DNA from: Candidatus Pseudothioglobus aerophilus
Lineage (GTDB): Bacteria; Pseudomonadota; Gammaproteobacteria; PS1; Pseudothioglobaceae
Reading direction: 5' to 3'
DNA length: 47,661 nucleotides
NCBI GenBank assembly: GCA_014384565.1
Contig: JACNFO010000040.1
Span: 1 to 47,661 of the forward strand
Below the pieces are notes generated by a model that made no database searches, was not told the DNA's origin, and saw only the letters and a list, made by a program, of their open reading frames with translations. The number at the start of each line of letters is the position of its first letter. Within the stretch, counting starts at the first letter, position 1. Positions 18,197-25,836 of the stretch are shown in pieces. Position numbers and translations under genes: made by a program.

Positions 18197-18574
18197 TTAC
18201 TCTTTTTCTCTTACGAAAAAATTAAACAATAGAATTATTGCTACAAAAAAAAGTATCAATAGCACAAGGATTCCTTGGTCTGACATAAAGTACTTTTCAA
18301 TAGAAGCAACGGTTTTATTCATTGTTACACTCTCGTCAATAGTTTGAGTGCTTAGTGCAGGCTCTTTCTTGCTGGGCTCTTTTTCTATAACTTCTTCTAT
18401 ATTTTCATCAATCTGCGCCTCAACTAACTCATCTTCCTGAAGGAAATTTGGGGTTTCATCATAATCTTCATTCAGAGAGTTTAAAGGAAGCACCTGGTCT
18501 CTATCATCACCTCCAGCAAAAGATAAGCTGACAAAAAAGAAAGATACAAATAGGAATAAAAGTATTTTTTTCAT
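18197..18574 (-). CDS. Hypothetical exported, C-terminally membrane-anchored acidic protein
   Basis: A 125-aa protein with an N-terminal signal peptide (MKKILLFLFVSFFFVSLSFA, 1-20), a very acidic low-complexity middle (about 21-95, rich in Glu and Asp) and a C-terminal membrane segment (about 97-118) ending in RxKE. The layout predicts an acidic periplasmic region tethered to the inner membrane. I recognise no family. It is a single-gene minus-strand unit divergent from the small Cys-rich gene at 18689. Confidence 0.7.
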   Translation of the reverse strand: MKKILLFLFVSFFFVSLSFAGGDDRDQVLPLNSLNEDYDETPNFLQEDELVEAQIDENIEEVIEKEPSKKEPALSTQTIDESVTMNKTVASIEKYFMSDQGILVLLILFFVAIILLFNFFVREKE

Positions 18575-18688
18575 AGAGCTTACAATAATATACCTTTTAG
18601 ATAAAAATAATAAAAATTCTACTTAATAAATTAAGAATAATTTGATGTAATTCTGTTACTATATTGATTAATTAAACTGGAGAAATTT

Positions 18689-18880
18689 ATGGCAACTTAT
18701 GAATGTAGTAATTGTGGAATGGGCGTTAATGCAACCTGCGCTAAATGTGATGAGCCTCTTGTAGACGGTGTACTTAAGCTTGATGATGGCGGTGAAGTTC
18801 AAATCTCTGAGTGTCCAAATGGTCATGGAAAAATTAAATCACCAATGTGCTGTGGTAATGATATGAGCTGCGCGATTTAA
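18689..18880 (+). CDS. Cys-rich 63-aa putative zinc- or metal-binding protein
   Basis: A 63-aa cytoplasmic mini-protein with eight Cys: C6-x2-C9, C17-x2-C20, C42, C54-C55 and C61, plus H46. The first two pairs form a zinc-ribbon-like unit; the later Cys and His may form a second site. It begins MATYECSNCGMG, with a ribosome site (CTGGAGAAA) upstream. The transcript ends at a strong terminator 26 bp downstream, so the gene is a short stand-alone unit, presumably well expressed. I do not recognise a named family. Metal storage, delivery or sensing are possibilities, not conclusions. Confidence 0.8.
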   Translation: MATYECSNCGMGVNATCAKCDEPLVDGVLKLDDGGEVQISECPNGHGKIKSPMCCGNDMSCAI

Positions 18881-18905
18881 AAGGATTTTAAAGCTATTCC
18901 AATGA

Positions 18906-18934
18906 CCCCTAGTATTAGTAATACTAGGGGTTTT
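18906..18934 (+). terminator. Rho-independent terminator after the Cys-rich mini-gene
   Basis: A perfect 11-bp stem (CCCCTAGTATT with AATACTAGGGG) and 3-base loop are followed by TTTTATTT. Confidence 0.92.
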
Positions 18935-18964
18935 ATTTATTAATAATTTAGACCACTTATCTCT

Positions 18965-19798
18965 ATGAAAAGTTTACTTGCTCCAGAAGAAATTAAACAT
19001 TTTAAGCGTGATGGTGCAGTCTTAATAAAAGGTAAATTTGAAAAGCAATGGATAGACAAGCTAAGAAGAGGTATTGACGAAGATATCCAAAACCCCAGTC
19101 CAAGGTTTGAAAGGCACACCAAAGATATAAATGCACCTGGTTACTTTGAAGATTTCTGGACCTGGGATCTTTATGCGGACTTTAAAGACTTCGTTTTTAA
19201 CTCACCAACTGCAAAAATAGCATCCGAGCTCTTGGAAGCTAAAAAAATAAACTTAGTAATGGACAACTGGTTTTTTAGAGAAGCGGAATCAAAGTCTGGC
19301 GCTCCATTTCATCACGACATCTCCTACTTTGATTTTGAGGGCTCAATGTGTGTTCTTTGGCTTCCACTAGAGCCTGTATCAAAGGAAGAGGGGATTGCTT
19401 GGATTAAAGGCTCCCATCTTTGGGATAAGCTGTTCATTAGAACGCGATTTAATGATGGATATCTTGTAGATGGGCAGGCTGGCATTGTCAACGGTAAAAC
19501 TTATGATATTACGCCAGATATTCTTAACAATAAAGATGATTATGAATTTCTTCAGTGGGACTTTGAACTGGGAGATTGCGTCTTTTTTGATATGCGAACG
19601 CTGCACGGAAGCTTAAATCAAGTAACGCCAAAAAAAGATATACATCGATATACCTTAAGAATGGCTAAAGAAGGCTCTATGATTGAGTATCGAGGTGATT
19701 GGGCCCAAGAAGAAAGAGCAATGATGGAGGTAAATGGTTATCAGAATGGTGATGATTTAGGTGGCAAAATGTTTCCAACACTCTATGAAGAAGACTGA
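18965..19798 (+). CDS. Phytanoyl-CoA dioxygenase (PhyH) family oxygenase
   Basis: A 277-aa Fe(II)/2-oxoglutarate-type oxygenase. The N-terminus FKRDGAVLIKG (13-23) is typical of PhyH proteins. The metal motif H-x-D is in PFHHDIS (H116 or H117 with D118), and the distal His in LHGSLNQ (about 214) is followed by the RYTLRM strand with the 2-oxoglutarate-binding Arg. Such marine bacterial enzymes hydroxylate many small molecules; the substrate is unknown. It lies 30 bp after the terminator of the Cys-rich gene, so it probably has its own promoter, and is convergent with the aminotransferase gene. It is only distantly similar to the second PhyH protein in the window (40648-41463). Confidence 0.88.
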   Translation: MKSLLAPEEIKHFKRDGAVLIKGKFEKQWIDKLRRGIDEDIQNPSPRFERHTKDINAPGYFEDFWTWDLYADFKDFVFNSPTAKIASELLEAKKINLVMDNWFFREAESKSGAPFHHDISYFDFEGSMCVLWLPLEPVSKEEGIAWIKGSHLWDKLFIRTRFNDGYLVDGQAGIVNGKTYDITPDILNNKDDYEFLQWDFELGDCVFFDMRTLHGSLNQVTPKKDIHRYTLRMAKEGSMIEYRGDWAQEERAMMEVNGYQNGDDLGGKMFPTLYEED

Positions 19799-19861
19799 CT
19801 ATGAAAGATTTAATTAAAAGCATTAAAGGAGGCTAGAAACTTTTAATATTTCCAAACCTAA

Positions 19862-21115
19862 TTAACCTCTAATATCCTTTAATGCTTCAATTAATTTTTT
19901 AACATCCTCATGAGTGTTGTAGTGAACCATGCTGGTTCTAACAACGCCATCATCCGTATCAATTCCAAGTGCCTTTAAGCAGCGCCATGCATAAAAGTTA
20001 TCATTTCGAGTAGCTATGCCTTGCTGCACCAGGTCACTACTTAATTCATTGGAGGATTTATTATTCATAGTGAAGGCAATTGTAGGGGCTCTGTCTTTGT
20101 TGCTTATTTTGTTTTTTCCTATAAGGTTGATGTCATCTCGCGTGTTGATGTAATCCAATAACGGGTTTGCAATTTCCATCTCATGCTTGGCAATGAGCTC
20201 ATTAACAGCTTCAATTTTTCCTCTAGTTGAAGCATCTTGGCCAGGAAAGTGATGTAAATATAAGTTATTGAAGTACTCATAAACACCAATTAAACAAGAC
20301 AATTCTTCATGGTTGGGCCCACCTGGATTAAGTGTGTATGGGACATCTCCTTCAAGAAACTCGTGATTTTGATTAGGTAGCTTTCTTAAAATCTCCTTCT
20401 TTCCATAAAGAAGTCCAAGGTGTGGGCCAAACGTCTTATAAAGACTGAATGCATAAAAATCGACATCTAGATCCTTTACATCTGGAAAGCCATGAGGAGC
20501 ATAGGAGACGCCATCACCAACAATATAAGCGTCATACTCATGAACTAACTTAGCAATTGATTTTAAATCATTAATGGACCCTACAATATTGGAGCAGTGG
20601 GTAACCGCTACTATTCTAGTTTTCTCTGATAAGAGGACTTTTAAATCATTAATGTTAAGTTCAGCTGTTTCTGGATTAATTTGCCATTCTTTAATAATCA
20701 TTCCATGCTTTGCTAGTCTTCGCCATGCACCAACGTTTGCCTCATGATCTTGGTTTGTAACGATGACCTCATCACCCGGCTTAAGGAGGCTGCTCATTGC
20801 GTTAGAAAGGACATACATATTCATTGTCGTTGAACCGCCTATAATTATTTCATCAGTTTTTGCGTTAATCATCTCAGCAAAAAGCTTTGTGGCCTGGTCC
20901 ATATTGTCACCAGCAATAGCAGACGTATCAAATTCAGCATAGGGCTGTACTTTGGTAGAAGTCATAAAGTGGTTTAAGTGCTCTATAACGTTAGTTGGAA
21001 CGTAGCTTCCTCCAGCATTTTCAAAGAATGACCATTTCGAACTTTTGGGGTCACTAAAAGCTGGAAATTGCGCTTTGACGTAATCGACGTCTAATGAGAT
21101 ATTGTTACTTAGCAT
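19862..21115 (-). CDS. Class V aminotransferase (cysteine-desulfurase-like), desulfurase Cys absent
   Basis: A 417-aa PLP fold-type I enzyme. The PLP lysine is K227 (FSLYKTFGPH), with the cofactor Asp D201 (VGDGVSYAPHG), ring-stacking H124 (QDHEAN) and THCSN at 172-176. The catalytic loop Cys of SufS/IscS (motif RxGHHC) is replaced: RNDNFY at 370-375 puts a Tyr there, although C379 lies four residues on. It fits the cysteine-desulfurase-like branch that lacks proven desulfurase activity and ends in a VRTSMVHYNT strand. It probably transaminates, epimerises or lyses another amino compound. It is the last gene of the minus unit GntR, aldolase-like, aminotransferase, and probably belongs to the regulon of the divergent transport genes. 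Confidence 0.82.
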   Translation of the reverse strand: MLSNNISLDVDYVKAQFPAFSDPKSSKWSFFENAGGSYVPTNVIEHLNHFMTSTKVQPYAEFDTSAIAGDNMDQATKLFAEMINAKTDEIIIGGSTTMNMYVLSNAMSSLLKPGDEVIVTNQDHEANVGAWRRLAKHGMIIKEWQINPETAELNINDLKVLLSEKTRIVAVTHCSNIVGSINDLKSIAKLVHEYDAYIVGDGVSYAPHGFPDVKDLDVDFYAFSLYKTFGPHLGLLYGKKEILRKLPNQNHEFLEGDVPYTLNPGGPNHEELSCLIGVYEYFNNLYLHHFPGQDASTRGKIEAVNELIAKHEMEIANPLLDYINTRDDINLIGKNKISNKDRAPTIAFTMNNKSSNELSSDLVQQGIATRNDNFYAWRCLKALGIDTDDGVVRTSMVHYNTHEDVKKLIEALKDIRG

Positions 21116-21154
21116 TAAAGCTCCTTATGAAAAAAATAACATTATTAAGCAAAT

Positions 21155-21880
21155 CTAATTTTTATAGTCTGCTTCTTCCTTATCTAAAATTCTTTTTAAA
21201 GCATTAAAATGCATATCTGATGCATCATATTTTTGCCATTGCGCGGCAGTTTTTGTGGCAATCTCGTGCGAGACTTGGTGCAATGCTTTGCCTGTTTGAT
21301 AGGCCCCAATGAGCGTTTCACAGGACCTCTCAAAATAAAAAAGGTCATCAAACGCTTTGGCAACTGTTTTTGCAGCAGTTAGAACGCCATGGTTACCCAT
21401 TAACAATACCGAGTTATTCCCTAATATGGTACTTAATCTCTCTGCTTCTTCACCAAGACCCATGCCGCTATATTCATAATCTATCGATACTTTTTCATAA
21501 AATCGCATAGTATTTTGATCAATCGGCTTCATAGTCTTATCCTCTAAACAAGATAAAATTGTTGCATACTTAGGATGGACATGAAGAATACACCTTGCTT
21601 GAGGATTATTTCTATGCAAAGCACCGTGTATTGCCCATGCCGTTGGGTCAGGAGCGTTTGGCTTGGACATTGTAGATTCATCGTTTGAATCAACAAGAAT
21701 AAGGTCGCTAGCGCAAATCTGTGAGAAGTGCATTCCAATAGGGTTTAGAAGAAATTTTGAGCCATCTTCTGAAACTGCTAAACTAAAATGATTTGCAACG
21801 GCTTCATGCATATTTAGTCTTGCAGCCCAGCGAAAAGCTGCTGCAAGATCCGAGCGTTCTTTTTTAAAGTCATTTGACAT
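21155..21880 (-). CDS. Class II aldolase/adducin family protein, catalytic Glu absent
   Basis: A 241-aa protein with the zinc site of class II aldolases: H100 and H102 in CILHVHP, and H164 in MGNHGVLT. The general acid of fuculose-phosphate aldolase (SSEWxxH) is missing; here the matching stretch PTAWAIH (79-85) has Ala in place of Glu. That is common in adducin-like proteins of this family, which may be decarboxylases, epimerases or unassigned enzymes rather than aldolases. It lies 60 bp after the GntR gene and 39 bp before the aminotransferase, all on the minus strand and probably one transcript. Substrate unknown; the context suggests metabolism of whatever the divergent TTT system imports. 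Confidence 0.82.
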   Translation of the reverse strand: MSNDFKKERSDLAAAFRWAARLNMHEAVANHFSLAVSEDGSKFLLNPIGMHFSQICASDLILVDSNDESTMSKPNAPDPTAWAIHGALHRNNPQARCILHVHPKYATILSCLEDKTMKPIDQNTMRFYEKVSIDYEYSGMGLGEEAERLSTILGNNSVLLMGNHGVLTAAKTVAKAFDDLFYFERSCETLIGAYQTGKALHQVSHEIATKTAAQWQKYDASDMHFNALKRILDKEEADYKN

Positions 21881-21940
21881 AGTTGATAAGTTTAACTGGA
21901 AGTTGATTAAATGGCAAAAAAACTAGGTAGCTAGAATAAA

Positions 21941-22663
21941 CTAGGTCTGAGGCGTTCCAATTGTAGTGGTGTAACTGAACATATCCGCTCTTCCTGTTGT
22001 AATTCGGAACTCAACTAGCCCTTTATCTTTTGCATAGGAGTGACGATTTAATATTACAACAGGATCACCTTTATTGATATGAAGAATTTTTGCAGTTTCA
22101 TCATCTGCAATGCCTGCAGTCAAAACTTCTTGAGAGGAGTTAATTTGAGTATCAAATTCTTTAAAAATAACGGCATAAAGAAGGTCAGGTATATGAAGTG
22201 AGGGCTTTTGAAGGCCTTCTACAACGTCAGCAACCCACCAAGATTTTTCGATAATTATAGGATTTTTTTTATCAATATATCCCCTTCTTTCTAGATAAAT
22301 AACATCATCACCCTGATTTATACCTAATTGAAATGAGATCTCAGAGGTCGCTTTAACTTTTTTTCTAATAGGAGTAGTTTTATAAATTCGAATTGACGAT
22401 CCAGTCTGGTTGCCATAACTAAAGAAATTAAAAATACTGTTATCAAATCCATAGTCAGATATATAAGTTCCCTTACCATGATGACGGTAAAGGACTTTAT
22501 TGTGCTCAAGTTTATCAGTAGCTTTTCTGACAGTCCCAATACTTACATTAAGTAATTTTGAAAGTTGCGACTCAGATGGAATTAAATCACCAATAGTGAG
22601 CTCACCACTACTTATTTGACTATTTATATAATCTATAACCGTTTGGTATAGCTTTTTATTCAT
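21941..22663 (-). CDS. GntR-family transcriptional regulator with UTRA ligand domain (HutC type)
   Basis: A 240-aa regulator. Residues about 1-72 are a GntR winged helix-turn-helix with the typical IPSESQLSKLLNVSIGTVRK segment (45-62 core) and the wing HHGKGTYI (about 79-86 region). Residues about 95-230 are a UTRA small-molecule-binding domain (YLERRGYIDKKNPIIIEKSW). It heads the minus-strand unit and is divergent from tctA. Two identical 10-bp palindromes of the HutC-like type sit just downstream of the tctA promoter, and another short palindrome lies near its own start, so it probably represses both directions until the imported substrate or a metabolite binds. Confidence 0.9.
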   Translation of the reverse strand: MNKKLYQTVIDYINSQISSGELTIGDLIPSESQLSKLLNVSIGTVRKATDKLEHNKVLYRHHGKGTYISDYGFDNSIFNFFSYGNQTGSSIRIYKTTPIRKKVKATSEISFQLGINQGDDVIYLERRGYIDKKNPIIIEKSWWVADVVEGLQKPSLHIPDLLYAVIFKEFDTQINSSQEVLTAGIADDETAKILHINKGDPVVILNRHSYAKDKGLVEFRITTGRADMFSYTTTIGTPQT

Positions 22664-22755
22664 TTTAATAGGACTAGTTTTGTTAAATTATTTTAACAAT
22701 AGAGCAATTAGTATACTCATTTAGTTTTACACTTTTTAGCATTAAATATTTTTTG

Positions 22756-22784
22756 TTGACTTTTATATAAGTGCCGTGTACGAT
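22756..22784 (+). promoter_or_regulatory. Strong sigma-70 promoter for tctABC
   Basis: TTGACT (22756-22761), a 17-bp spacer, then TACGAT (22779-22784). Both boxes match consensus at five and four of six positions with ideal spacing. Transcription should begin near 22791, at the edge of the first palindrome. Confidence 0.75.
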
Positions 22785-22792
22785 GCTTTACA

Positions 22793-22824
22793 CATATATA
22801 TGAGTTTTAGTAGACATATATATG
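22793..22824. promoter_or_regulatory. Two identical palindromes, probable GntR operators
   Basis: CATATATATG occurs at 22793-22802 and again at 22815-22824. Each is a perfect 10-bp palindrome and their start points are 22 bp apart, two helical turns, so two dimers would sit on one face of the DNA. They lie directly after the -10 box, where bound repressor would block initiation. HutC-type GntR proteins favour TATA-centred palindromes of this kind. A third related sequence, AGTATACT, is at 22710-22717 closer to the regulator gene. Confidence 0.6.
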
Positions 22825-22858
22825 AATAAATATATGTTTTTATTGAAATGGCTTCGCT

Positions 22859-24352
22859 ATGGAATTTTTAAACTACTTTGATAATGTCTTCACTATTTAT
22901 CATATTGCTCTTCTCGTAGGGGGGACTTTTGCAGGTATTATTCTTGGAGCACTTCCAGGACTAAGTCCAACAATGTCTGTGGCACTTCTTATACCTTTTA
23001 CATTTCATATGAAGCCCGAAAGCGGACTTATATTACTTGGCGCTATGTACACGGCAACTGTTGCTGGAGGAGCAATTAGTGCAATCCTTGTAAACGTTCC
23101 TGGCGCTCCTGCAAACATTGCAACTGCATTGGATGGCCATAAAATGGCGCAGGATGGTAAAGCTAAGAATGCCCTACATTACTGTTTTATTAGTTCATTT
23201 GTTGGCGGTATTTTTGGAGTCTTTATTCTCATATTTTTTACTCCACCACTTGCTGCATTGTCATTAAAGTTTATGTCTACAGAAATGTTTTGGGTTGCAA
23301 TACTAGGTATCACTATTATTGCAACTCTGGACTCAAAATCAGTCATTAAAGGCTTGTTATCAGGATTATTTGGATTAATGCTTGCAACAATTGGAGAACA
23401 CCCTACAAATGCAGTTGAAAGGTTTGTTTTTACGGATCACCTGGAGAGCGGTGTTCATATTGTTGTTGGCTTAATTGGTTTATTTGCAATGCCTCAAGTG
23501 TGGAATCTTTTAGAGAATTTTTACGCTAAGAAGAACCGAGTTTTTTCAGCAACAGGTGATGCAACTTTAACCCAATCTTTTAAACTTGTTTTTAGCAAAC
23601 TCAAAGCCTTATCAATTGGATCTATTATTGGCTCGGTTATTGGAATTATTCCAGGTGCAGGTGGTCAGATTGCAGGTATTGTTGCTTATGACCAATCTAA
23701 AAAGGTAAGCACAAACAGAGAAAACTATGGAAAAGGCGAGCCTGAAGCAATTATTGCTGCTGAGAGTGCTAACAATTCTATGGTCGGCCCTTCCTTAATT
23801 CCTCTTCTTACATTAAGTATTCCTGGAAGTCCTACTGCAGCAGTTCTACTTGGCGGATTATTAATTCATGGGATATTCCCAGGGCACGACATATTTACTA
23901 AAAATCCTGAAGTTATATGGACTTTTATTGATTCACTAATAATCGCACAAATTCTAATGTTGATTATTGGGTTGTTTCTTAGTAGACATAGTAAATGGAT
24001 TATGAAAGTGCCTGATAACTATATGGCAGTTGGAATTTTATTACTTGCTGTATTTGGAACTTACAGTATCCAAAATAACTATTCTGATGTTTTGATTATG
24101 TTTATATTGGGAACTCTAATGTATTTTGGAAGCAAAGCTGGATTCAGTCCAGTTCCAGTTGTATTAGGTTTAATACTGGGAACAATGACAGAGGAAAAAT
24201 TTCTACTTGGTAACCTTATAGGAAATGCCAAGGGAAGCTCTTTTCAACACTTTACATCAGGAACAATCAATATTGTTCTAATTTCGCTTTGTATTGCTTC
24301 GATTGTGTACGGAGTATATTCCAGTAGAAAGTCTAAAAAAATTAAAGCATGA
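22859..24352 (+). CDS. tctA: TTT transporter large membrane subunit (TctA family)
   Basis: A 497-aa protein with about eleven or twelve membrane segments and the family motifs GALPGLSPTMSVALLIPFTF (31-50) and, in the second repeat, IPGAGGQIAGIVAYDQ (about 263-278). TctA forms the transport path of tripartite tricarboxylate transporters, secondary importers for organic acids fed by a periplasmic binding protein. The start ATG at 22859 has only a weak ribosome site. It overlaps tctB by 4 bp. Substrate is not predictable from TctA, but the genes that follow suggest a sulfonated or other small carboxylate. Confidence 0.95.
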   Translation: MEFLNYFDNVFTIYHIALLVGGTFAGIILGALPGLSPTMSVALLIPFTFHMKPESGLILLGAMYTATVAGGAISAILVNVPGAPANIATALDGHKMAQDGKAKNALHYCFISSFVGGIFGVFILIFFTPPLAALSLKFMSTEMFWVAILGITIIATLDSKSVIKGLLSGLFGLMLATIGEHPTNAVERFVFTDHLESGVHIVVGLIGLFAMPQVWNLLENFYAKKNRVFSATGDATLTQSFKLVFSKLKALSIGSIIGSVIGIIPGAGGQIAGIVAYDQSKKVSTNRENYGKGEPEAIIAAESANNSMVGPSLIPLLTLSIPGSPTAAVLLGGLLIHGIFPGHDIFTKNPEVIWTFIDSLIIAQILMLIIGLFLSRHSKWIMKVPDNYMAVGILLLAVFGTYSIQNNYSDVLIMFILGTLMYFGSKAGFSPVPVVLGLILGTMTEEKFLLGNLIGNAKGSSFQHFTSGTINIVLISLCIASIVYGVYSSRKSKKIKA

Positions 24353-24780
24353 ATAGTCAAATCAAACTATCAACCGTTATTGTTACACTTTTTGGTGCTT
24401 TTCTAGTTTATTCATCATTTATTTTAGGTGATTCAGAGAACTATCTCTTTCCAAGACTCATATCTGCAACTATTGCTATTTTAACGATAATGCTTTGGTT
24501 TGAGAAGGGTGAGGCTGACAAATCAACTAATTTTAAAGATTTATTGCCAGGCATAGCAATCGCTTCAGCATTTATCTTACTACTAAAAATACTGGGCTTC
24601 TACTTAGCCTCAATGATTGTATTCTTTACGCTTGTAATGTACTACACCAAGCCTATGGAATCAAAAGACTTTTGGCGTGTGTTACTCATAAAATTGGGTG
24701 TCGCATTTGTGTTTACTTTTGCACTATATGGATTGTTTACACTTCTTTTAAAAGTTCATACACCAGAAGGTTTGTTTTAA
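24349..24780 (+). CDS. tctB: TTT transporter small membrane subunit (TctB family)
   Basis: A 143-aa protein with four membrane segments (about 8-26, 31-48, 65-95 and 110-138), the usual size and layout of TctB. It overlaps tctA by ATGA and is followed after 16 bp by tctC. TctB is the poorly conserved small integral subunit needed for transport. Recognition rests mainly on position and topology, because the sequence itself diverges quickly. Confidence 0.9.
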   Translation: MNSQIKLSTVIVTLFGAFLVYSSFILGDSENYLFPRLISATIAILTIMLWFEKGEADKSTNFKDLLPGIAIASAFILLLKILGFYLASMIVFFTLVMYYTKPMESKDFWRVLLIKLGVAFVFTFALYGLFTLLLKVHTPEGLF

Positions 24781-24796
24781 TAAAAAAGGAGAAAAA

Positions 24797-25756
24797 ATGA
24801 AAATTATTAATGTAACTAAAGTGGCCTTGTTAGCTTTAGCATCAATGATGTTATTGCCAGTTCAGGCTGATTATCCTGAAAAGCCAATTGGCGTAATGGT
24901 AGCTTATGGACCTGGTGGAGCGACAGATTTCCAAGCTAGAATTGCAACATTGGCCTCAGGAAATGCGGACCTTATTGGCCAGCCAATCTATATCCTAAAT
25001 AAGCCAGGTGCTGGCGGAAGAACAGGCTGGAATTGGTTTGCAAGTGAGGCTTCAAAAGACGGCTATATGCTTGGTTCGTATAATGTTCCGCACTTTATAG
25101 CGCAGTCCATTGTATTTGATACTAAGTACAATATTAACAACCTTGAGCCAATCGGAAATTGGGGTGCAGATCCTGCAGTATTGATTGTTGGTAAAGACAG
25201 TCCATTTAACACGGTAGGAGAGTTGCTTGCTCACGCTGAAGCTAACCCAGGGGCAGTTACCATTAGTGGTGCTGGAAAATTTGTTGGACACCATATCGCC
25301 TTCTTGCAATTCGCAAAAGCATCTGGTGCAAATCTAACTTATATCCCTGCTTCGGGTGGAGTAGATGCTCTAAGAATGGTTAAAGCAGGCGAAACAGTGG
25401 CTGGCTTTAACAATCTTTCTGACTCTGCAAGAAGTGCAGCTGACCTTAAGATATTAGCTGTTGCTGACCTAGCGAGACATGAGTACTTGCCAGACGTTCC
25501 TACGCTTATGGAAAGTGGTGTTGATGTTGACGATTCAAGTGTCAACTTCCGTGGATTGATGGTACCTTCTGGAACTCCTCAGGATGTTATAGATTACCTT
25601 GCAAGTAGAACTCCTGCAATGTTTAATGAGGGGAAGACACAAGGAAAAATGAAGTCTACTAACTCGCCATCAAGAGTGATGTCTAGAGACGAAGTTATTG
25701 CCATGTGGAATGAAAGACAGGCTTATCTTACTGAGCTCCTAGCGGGTCTCAAGTAA
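24797..25756 (+). CDS. tctC: TTT transporter periplasmic binding protein (TctC/Bug family)
   Basis: A 319-aa protein with a signal peptide (cut after about residue 24, VQA-DYPEKP) and the Bug-family pattern: YPEKPIGVMVAYGPGGATD near 26-44, NKPGAGGRTGWNW near 74-86, and a PSGTPQDVID segment near 258. It has the best ribosome site of the operon (AAAAAGGAGAAAAA), consistent with binding proteins being made in excess. It captures the substrate in the periplasm and delivers it to TctAB. Bug proteins bind carboxylates through backbone contacts, so ligand identity cannot be read from the sequence. Confidence 0.94.
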   Translation: MKIINVTKVALLALASMMLLPVQADYPEKPIGVMVAYGPGGATDFQARIATLASGNADLIGQPIYILNKPGAGGRTGWNWFASEASKDGYMLGSYNVPHFIAQSIVFDTKYNINNLEPIGNWGADPAVLIVGKDSPFNTVGELLAHAEANPGAVTISGAGKFVGHHIAFLQFAKASGANLTYIPASGGVDALRMVKAGETVAGFNNLSDSARSAADLKILAVADLARHEYLPDVPTLMESGVDVDDSSVNFRGLMVPSGTPQDVIDYLASRTPAMFNEGKTQGKMKSTNSPSRVMSRDEVIAMWNERQAYLTELLAGLK

Positions 25757-25781
25757 AGTAAAATTTGCTGAAATATTTTTT

Positions 25782-25808
25782 ATTGGAGGGCTATTAAAGC
25801 TCTCCAAT
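25782..25808 (+). promoter_or_regulatory. Intercistronic hairpin between tctC and the fusion gene
   Basis: ATTGGAGGGC and GCTCTCCAAT can form a 10-bp stem (one G-U pair) with a 7-base loop. The bases after it (AAATTCTTATAA) lack a proper T-run. It may partly end transcription or protect the 3' end of the tctC message, giving more transporter than enzyme. Confidence 0.55.
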
Positions 25809-25836
25809 AAATTCTTATAATTCATATAAATAAGTA

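Noticed and set aside
19801-19836. 11-residue frame starting on the phyH stop (ATGAAAGATTTA and on) that ends in AAAGGAGG-CTAG
   Set aside because: Too short to support, no gene starts after the Shine-Dalgarno-like sequence; probably chance or a relic.
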